Positions 15,240 to 19,683 of a DNA stretch of 19,683 bases are shown one piece after another. Numbering within the stretch: position 1 is the stretch's first letter; each line of letters begins with the position of its first letter. Source of the DNA: DASCNA01 sp036011305 (lineage in GTDB: Bacteria > Verrucomicrobiota > Lentisphaeria > Victivallales > GWF2-38-69); the NCBI GenBank assembly GCA_036011305.1, contig DASCNA010000099.1:1-19683 (forward strand), in the 5' to 3' direction. Below the pieces are notes generated by a model. That model had not been told where the DNA came from, did not search any database, and worked only from the letters and a program-made list of their open reading frames with translations. A program made the position numbers and the translations under genes.

Positions 15240-16502
15240 TTATAATGTCTGCTGTTTTACTTTGTATTTTCTTGTTGTAAAAAGCATCCCCCCTGCGATC
15301 ATTAATGATAACGGTACCAATAGCATTGTCAATCTATAATCTGCAACAATATTTCCATGTGGAAAACTCTGCATCACATCTCTCAGTACATATCCAAAAA
15401 CAGGAGTAAGAATGGCTGTCCACATAAAAATCACAAAATTTGTTGCTCCCAAAACTGAACCTTTTAGATGTATAGGGTTTGATTCTTCAACAATTGTAAA
15501 TGTAAGAATCTGTACAGATGAAAAAAATCCAATAAAAAATAGGAGTATACATGAAGCATTTATACCTATGTTTACATAAGCAAATATCATAAATAAAATA
15601 AAGGTAACTACCAGACCGAAAAGCATTAATAATTTATGTTTATTAAACTTATCATCTACATACCCTACAATAGGACATCCTACTATCCATCCAATAAAGA
15701 CAAACATCATAATATGACTGGCTTCTATTCGGGTAATACCATATAAACCAGTAAGAAAAGGAATGCCCCAAAGCATTGCAATAACTGTTGTAGGGATAAA
15801 TAATAAACCTCCAACTGAAGCAATAATTATAGTGTGCCTATTTTTAAAAATTGAAATTAAATTATAAATTAATTTCCCTTTATGTTCTTTTTGGTATTCA
15901 TCCAATTCTTTTGGACGTTTTGGAATAATACAAATTAAAATAATAAAAAGGACAAATCCAAAAACTACATAATACCACCAAACAGCAAACCAAGATTGAT
16001 ATTTCTCGATTTTAGCCATAAATACCTGGCCTGCAATAGCACCAAACATACCTAACGTTTGTGTTAATCCAATAATCAATGACAAATGTTTTTTATTAAT
16101 CCAATTTGTTGCAATATAAATTATACCGACAAATCCAAATGCAGCCCCTGCCCCAATTAAAAGTCTGCCAATTAATGCAATATCAAAACTGTGCTGAATA
16201 AAAAGAAATGAACCTATGGCACAAAATAAAACAGATAAAGGTAATAGTTTCTTACCGCCGTAACCATCCATTAATGCGCCGGCAACTAACTGCATTGGCG
16301 CATAAGAAAAAAAATATGCACTTATTAGAATTCCCAAACTCGCATAAGAAATTGAAAAATATGATGAAAGTTCAGGAAGCATTATCCCGGGAGATGTCCT
16401 CAAAGCATATTCATAAAAATAAAATAAAGCACATAAAAACCATATACTCCAAGCAAACTTAACTGATATTTTTTTACTTTCCCCTACCATACCTGCCACC
16501 AT
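15240..16502 (-). CDS. Major facilitator superfamily permease
   Basis: A 420-residue, 12-helix inner-membrane transporter. After a short cytoplasmic start come helix 1 (AWSIWFLCALFYFYEYALR), a loop with PGIMLPELSSYF, helix 2, and the MFS signature loop LMDGYGGKKLLP near residues 77-88. GRLLIGAGAAFGFVGIIYIATNW is the helix-4 region, and a second signature-like GYVDDKFNKHKLL lies after helix 8. A central polar loop (about residues 193-210) separates the two halves. The substrate cannot be read from sequence. Two near starts exist (M1 and M5), neither with a strong ribosome binding site. The nuclease gene downstream is 144 bp away on the same strand. Confidence 0.92.
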   Translation of the reverse strand: MVAGMVGESKKISVKFAWSIWFLCALFYFYEYALRTSPGIMLPELSSYFSISYASLGILISAYFFSYAPMQLVAGALMDGYGGKKLLPLSVLFCAIGSFLFIQHSFDIALIGRLLIGAGAAFGFVGIIYIATNWINKKHLSLIIGLTQTLGMFGAIAGQVFMAKIEKYQSWFAVWWYYVVFGFVLFIILICIIPKRPKELDEYQKEHKGKLIYNLISIFKNRHTIIIASVGGLLFIPTTVIAMLWGIPFLTGLYGITRIEASHIMMFVFIGWIVGCPIVGYVDDKFNKHKLLMLFGLVVTFILFMIFAYVNIGINASCILLFFIGFFSSVQILTFTIVEESNPIHLKGSVLGATNFVIFMWTAILTPVFGYVLRDVMQSFPHGNIVADYRLTMLLVPLSLMIAGGMLFTTRKYKVKQQTL

Positions 16503-16555
16503 TCTAATATTTAATAAATTTTCTAATAATTGATAGATTCTAAATATGAGATATT

Positions 16556-16584
16556 ATTATATTTCACCTCAACAATAAGATAAG
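16556..16584 (-). promoter_or_regulatory. Candidate MFS gene promoter
   Basis: On the - strand a perfect TATAAT (16556-16561) lies about 54 bases upstream of the MFS ATG; the matching -35 (CTTATC with a 17-base spacer) is poor. Only the -10 is convincing, in DNA where such boxes are frequent. Confidence 0.35.
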
Positions 16585-16940
16585 TGCATACTAATTCAAC
16601 ACTAAAAATCATAGGACATTGTAGGCAAAAGGCTGATATTAAAAATGCTTTTACATATACTCTAGATTAAACATAAAAATCAACATTTATAAAGTTTTTG
16701 ATCTTAGGCATTTATTACGCTTAAACATAATTTTAAGCTGTTATTTGTTCAACATATTCGAGAGACATTTCTAAATCATGCAAGTATTCTGAGTGCTATC
16801 CAGATTTAGCACTGTTAGAAGTACTATTAAAGTTATATATAAAATAATTAATGCGAATATAGACAGTTGCAGTGTTTTATTGATAATAACGGTAGAAATG
16901 ATTCAGAATTGCAAGGCTATCTTAAAAAAATAAATATTTG

Positions 16941-17000
16941 TTCCCGTTACCTCCGGAATCTCCTTGGGTGAATTTTCACACCTAAGGCTAGCTAAAGACT
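16941..17000. other. GC-rich hairpin island (possible structured RNA)
   Basis: About 60 bases near 50% GC in DNA of about 30% GC. The core is a 9-bp stem (16962-16970 with 16979-16987; arm CCTTGGGTG) with one G-T pair and an 8-base loop. On the - strand the stem is followed by a weak TTCC/GGAA hairpin and then a T-rich run (AAATATTTATTTTTTT), which would suit the end of a small RNA transcribed in the same direction as the tRNA upstream of it. I do not recognise a known RNA family. Confidence 0.4.
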
Positions 17001-17041
17001 CAATAAATTAGTATTTAATACACATAAATAATCAAAAAAAA

Positions 17042-17116
17042 TGGAGAGAGAGGATGGAATTGAACCACCGCCCTTCACGTTGGCAACGTAACGCTCTAAC
17101 ACTGAGTTACTTTCGC
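17042..17116 (-). tRNA. tRNA-Gly (GCC), degenerate; possibly a pseudogene
   Basis: The - strand folds into a cloverleaf of 72 nt plus encoded CCA (17042-17044). The anticodon arm TTACG-TTGCCAA-CGTGA gives anticodon GCC, and the T arm GGTGG-TTCAATT-CCATC is sound. The acceptor stem GCGAAAG/CTCTCTC has two mismatches (C2:U71 and A5:C68), the D stem has A10:C25 where G10 is normal, and the D loop reads AGTGTTA where tRNA-Gly(GCC) usually has AGTGGTA, losing G19. Anticodon and T arm are intact and CCA is encoded, yet four changes at conserved positions argue for reduced function or decay. Confidence 0.75.
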
Positions 17117-17224
17117 TTAAAACATACTGCATAATATCTTAAGAAAATTTAATGTCAATATTATTACACATAATACAAACCAACTTAACTTTACTAAAAT
17201 CACCCTAAAAACTAATGCTTAAAG

Positions 17225-19423
17225 TTAATTAACAATTTTCCTCTTGAGCATTAGCAGTGTAATATCATCGAATTTCTCTTTATTCTGATACTCCAGAACA
17301 TTTTCTATTATAGTATCGCCAAGATCTGTAAGACTCAATTTATATTTGTTTCTAAAGATATCCTCAAGCCTGTCAGTCCCGAATTCAATATTTTCTGTAT
17401 CTGGAGCCTCTGTAATACCGTCTGTATAAACAGCAAAAACCTGCTCTGGATCAAGCTGGATTTTAAAATTTTTATATTTGACATCTTCAAATATACCTAT
17501 TGCAGTGCAGTTCGCTATTCCAGCACTTATTGCTTTTCCTGTATTATCTACAGTTATATATTCATGATGACCTGCATTTGCATATATCAACTCGCCTGTT
17601 TTTATATTATAAAAAATAAGATATGCTGTTAAAAACATCATTGATTCATTATCACAGCTCAAAATATCATTTACTTTTTCAAGAATTTTAGCGGGCCCCT
17701 GTGAGTTAGAGGAATAACACTTATCTTTGATAATAGCTTTTGCCATACTCATATAAAATGCTGCTGTTATTCCTTTCCCGGAAACATCCGCTACAACAAT
17801 AGTCAATAAATCTTCATTTAGAAAGAAAAAATCAAAAAAGTCCCCTGACATCTCTTTTGCAGGTATCAAATTAGCATATAATTCGAATTCATTCCTTTTA
17901 AACTCATCTGTTATTTTAGGAAGTACTGATTCCTGAAGATCTCCTGCTATTTTTAACTCTGTTTCAATTGACTGTCTCCCTTTTATCTCCCTCGCAAGGT
18001 TTTCCATGTATTCTTTTAGCTGACCTCCAAGGTTATTAAAGGATTTTGCAAGATCATATATTTCCCTTATACCAGCCTCTTTTATCTTAATGTCAAAATT
18101 ACCGCTTCCTAAAATTCTGACTTTGTTTCTGAGTGACTCTATTGGCTTAATAAAAATATATTTAAAAAAGAGGAATGATACTATCAGTCCCAGTATCAAT
18201 ATAATTAAAAAATTTATAATATATCTTCTATGGATTACGTTGCTTATAGTTTGAAATTTTTCCAGTGTAATATTGAGCGGTTTATAAAGTTCGTCTGTTT
18301 TCATCAATACAGCCATTGTCCAGTTATTAATATTAAATGTTTCAAAGATCAGCAGATATTCTTCGCCTTTTAAATTTATTGTTTTTTCTTCGAATTTATT
18401 GTTTATTAAATATGTAGCCAGTTTTCTTACTTTGGGATCTGTTGAGTCGAGCAGTGAAGTCTTAAATATATTATTACTGTATTGTCCGTGAAACAAGGTT
18501 TTTTTATTCATATTTTGGGTAAGGGAGAAAAGATTATAATATTTAGACGATAAATAAATAATATTTCCTTGGTCATTAATGAATAATCTTATAATATTAA
18601 ATTTTTTGTAGTCTAAATTAGAAAACACATCATATAATTTTGATATTATTTTATCATAATTTAATACTGCACCCACGATGTAAATAATTTTACCTTGAGA
18701 GTCATAAACAGGCATCAACAAACTAATAACTCTTGTTCCATCAAGGCTTTTAAAAACATTGGAAAATTTAAAATGAGATTGAGAATAATTATTACTAAAA
18801 ACAGATTTTACCTCCGATAAAAAAAACTTACTATCTAATTTTTCTAAAATTTTTTCTGGAGATCTGGAATATGCAATAATAAAATTTTCCTTCCCCATTA
18901 TAAAAGTTGAAATTATAGCATTGTGATCACCAACAAAAGGCTCCATAAGTTGTGGTTTCATCGCAGATAAAATGTTGATTTTTTTTATCACATTCATATC
19001 TTTTTCTTTATTATCTCCAGGCCAATAATCTACTATAAAGCCATAACGATATTCATTAATTGTTCTAACGGATTTACTATCTAGATATTTATATAAGTTT
19101 TTTGTATTATCATATTTTAAATCAAGATCATTATTAGTTTTATATAATTTTGTATTCAACAGTTCATAAATGCTTAAACGAACATATCTCAATGTATTAA
19201 CAGCATTTTTTAACTCCTGATCAACTAATAGAGTCTGCTGTTTAACATCCTGAGCAAATGTAGAGTCACTAAACTTTTTGATAGAATTAACGGTCTTGTC
19301 GATAGAATAAGTTTTAAATTTATTGAATATTTTAACTGAATTTATATACAACAGTAAAAATGATATGCATATAAATGCAGAGAGGCACAAGAAAAAAAAA
19401 GTATTTAATCTGATCCGTTTCAT
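17225..19423 (-). CDS. Membrane-anchored RsbU/SpoIIE-type PP2C phosphatase
   Basis: A 732-residue signalling protein: helix 1 (about 8-28), an extracytoplasmic sensor of about 370 residues that looks like a double-Cache domain (for example GTRVISLLMPVYDSQGKIIY, 229-248), helix 2 (401-424), a HAMP domain (425-478), a short coiled linker (479-500) and a PP2C domain (about 515-728). Catalytic motifs are present: EMSGDFFDF (D528), VADVSGKGITAAFYM (D546), NAGHHEY, YTDGITEA (D668) and FDDITLL (D719, D720). Such proteins dephosphorylate anti-sigma-factor antagonists in response to a periplasmic signal; no antagonist or anti-sigma gene is in the window. The start is directly followed by the signal-anchor helix, so it is well placed. 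Confidence 0.94.
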   Translation of the reverse strand: MKRIRLNTFFFLCLSAFICISFLLLYINSVKIFNKFKTYSIDKTVNSIKKFSDSTFAQDVKQQTLLVDQELKNAVNTLRYVRLSIYELLNTKLYKTNNDLDLKYDNTKNLYKYLDSKSVRTINEYRYGFIVDYWPGDNKEKDMNVIKKINILSAMKPQLMEPFVGDHNAIISTFIMGKENFIIAYSRSPEKILEKLDSKFFLSEVKSVFSNNYSQSHFKFSNVFKSLDGTRVISLLMPVYDSQGKIIYIVGAVLNYDKIISKLYDVFSNLDYKKFNIIRLFINDQGNIIYLSSKYYNLFSLTQNMNKKTLFHGQYSNNIFKTSLLDSTDPKVRKLATYLINNKFEEKTINLKGEEYLLIFETFNINNWTMAVLMKTDELYKPLNITLEKFQTISNVIHRRYIINFLIILILGLIVSFLFFKYIFIKPIESLRNKVRILGSGNFDIKIKEAGIREIYDLAKSFNNLGGQLKEYMENLAREIKGRQSIETELKIAGDLQESVLPKITDEFKRNEFELYANLIPAKEMSGDFFDFFFLNEDLLTIVVADVSGKGITAAFYMSMAKAIIKDKCYSSNSQGPAKILEKVNDILSCDNESMMFLTAYLIFYNIKTGELIYANAGHHEYITVDNTGKAISAGIANCTAIGIFEDVKYKNFKIQLDPEQVFAVYTDGITEAPDTENIEFGTDRLEDIFRNKYKLSLTDLGDTIIENVLEYQNKEKFDDITLLMLKRKIVN

Positions 19424-19431
19424 AATATATA

Positions 19432-19459
19432 ATTATAGAAAGAACGAAATATATGGCAA
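19432..19459 (-). promoter_or_regulatory. Promoter of the PP2C gene (near-leaderless layout)
   Basis: On the - strand TTGCCA (19454-19459), a 16-base spacer and a perfect TATAAT (19432-19437) match consensus in 11 of 12 positions. Only eight bases separate the -10 from the ATG, so the mRNA would have no or almost no leader; no ribosome binding site is seen. It lies between the gene and the right IS boundary at 19490. Confidence 0.5.
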
Positions 19460-19489
19460 GGTTAAAACCATGGTTAAATATTATGTATA

Positions 19490-19627
19490 ATATCTAATGT
19501 TCGACTTTTAATTAACGATTGGCTCAATACTCAAGATATTAAGCACGAATTTTATATTTATAACAGTACAAATATTATGAGCTAGAATTTTTCTAGCCAT
19601 TCTATTTGTTAAATGCCACATATCTTT
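19490..19627 (-). repeat. Right copy of inverted 138-bp IS end
   Basis: Reverse complement of bases 1-138 with one mismatch. Here the element continues past 19627 to the window edge, so the shared length is limited only by where the left side of the window begins. The inner boundary at 19490 is 66 bp upstream of the PP2C start codon. Confidence 0.9.
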
Positions 19628-19683
19628 CACTCTAATGGCTTGTATACTAAAAACTTTACCTAACTGAGCAATTACAGTTTCAA
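19508..19683 (-). CDS. Transposase C-terminal fragment (right, partial)
   Basis: Open from the window edge to TAA at 19508-19510, encoding about 57 residues: ETVIAQLGKVFSIQAIRVK followed by the same 39-residue tail as the left fragment. The ETV-x-x-QL segment suits the last acidic residue (E) of a DDE transposase catalytic triad, which usually lies a few dozen residues before the C-terminus; IS982-like is my tentative family. It is transcribed toward, and in the same direction as, the PP2C gene. The rest of the element lies outside the window. Confidence 0.7.
   Translation of the reverse strand, partial: ETVIAQLGKVFSIQAIRVKDMWHLTNRMARKILAHNICTVINIKFVLNILSIEPIVN

Larger units (their letters stand above)
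16503..17041. other. 539-bp non-coding stretch
   Basis: No convincing full gene is visible on either strand. Contents, from left to right: a candidate MFS promoter (16556-16584, -), a 20-codon protein-like tail ending at 16733 (-), AT-rich DNA without structure, and a GC-rich hairpin island at about 16941-17000. A T-run directly after the tRNA 3' end (- strand, 17034-17041) may end the tRNA transcript. Confidence 0.7.

Noticed and set aside
16208..16462. 84-codon + strand frame opposite the MFS gene
   Set aside because: Shadow of conserved transporter helices; basic, low-complexity translation and no upstream signals.
16955..16995. Resemblance of the - strand hairpin to group II intron domain V
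   Set aside because: The domain V bulge and tetraloop geometry are not met, and no reverse transcriptase or other intron domain is nearby.
1..19683. CRISPR array or defence operon
   Set aside because: No regularly spaced direct repeats and no cas genes; the only nuclease is a solitary PD-(D/E)XK protein without Cas4 cysteines.

Overview
The window is AT-rich bacterial DNA (roughly 30% GC by eye) with ordinary bacterial gene structure: short gaps, AGGAG-type ribosome binding sites at many genes, several likely TTG starts, one lipoprotein and many inner-membrane proteins. The organism cannot be named from this sequence. The short DapB and the MFS permease remind me of versions from intracellular gammaproteobacteria (Legionella, Coxiella, Francisella), but this is memory-based and weak.

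Layout. (1) Both ends carry the same 138-bp sequence in inverted orientation (1-138 and 19490-19627, one mismatch). Each copy encodes the C-terminus of one transposase, so about 19.35 kb lies between two inward-facing insertion-sequence ends. (2) 185-598 (-) is a small membrane protein. (3) 879-9760 is a run of 14 genes, all on the + strand: an 11-residue-repeat lipoprotein, MIF-like tautomerase, RibD/DHFR-like reductase, M50-like membrane protease, dapB, FAH-family hydrolase, PHP phosphoesterase, O-methyltransferase, PhnB-like VOC protein, GNAT acetyltransferase, an internally duplicated membrane protein, GFA-family zinc protein, class III aminotransferase and a small hypothetical protein. 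(4) 9903-12060 holds a TauE/SafE transporter (-) divergent from an AraC regulator (+), then a DUF3147-like membrane protein with no normal start codon. (5) 12169-14256 is a YyaL/DUF255 thioredoxin-fold protein. (6) 14349-16502 (-) holds an orphan PD-(D/E)XK nuclease and an MFS permease. (7) 16503-17041 has no convincing gene but contains a GC-rich hairpin island, followed by a mismatch-rich tRNA-Gly(GCC) (-). (8) 17225-19423 (-) is a membrane-anchored RsbU/SpoIIE-type PP2C phosphatase with sensor and HAMP regions.

How the genes work together. dapB gives one step of lysine/diaminopimelate synthesis. Most of the + run looks like accessory small-molecule enzymes (tautomerase, FAH, O-methyltransferase, VOC, GFA, aminotransferase) without one obvious pathway. 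TauE and the AraC protein form a plausible regulator-transporter pair with a shared control region. The PP2C protein is probably the output of a partner-switching or stress-signalling path whose partners are outside the window.

Most notable observations: the exact 11-residue Tyr/Lys repeat in the lipoprotein; one membrane-domain family present as a single and as a doubled gene; a 31-bp tandem duplication that separated two formerly overlapping genes; two promoters placed so close to start codons that the mRNAs would be leaderless; a probable ATG-to-ATA start in the DUF3147-like gene; and the degenerate tRNA-Gly next to a structured non-coding island.
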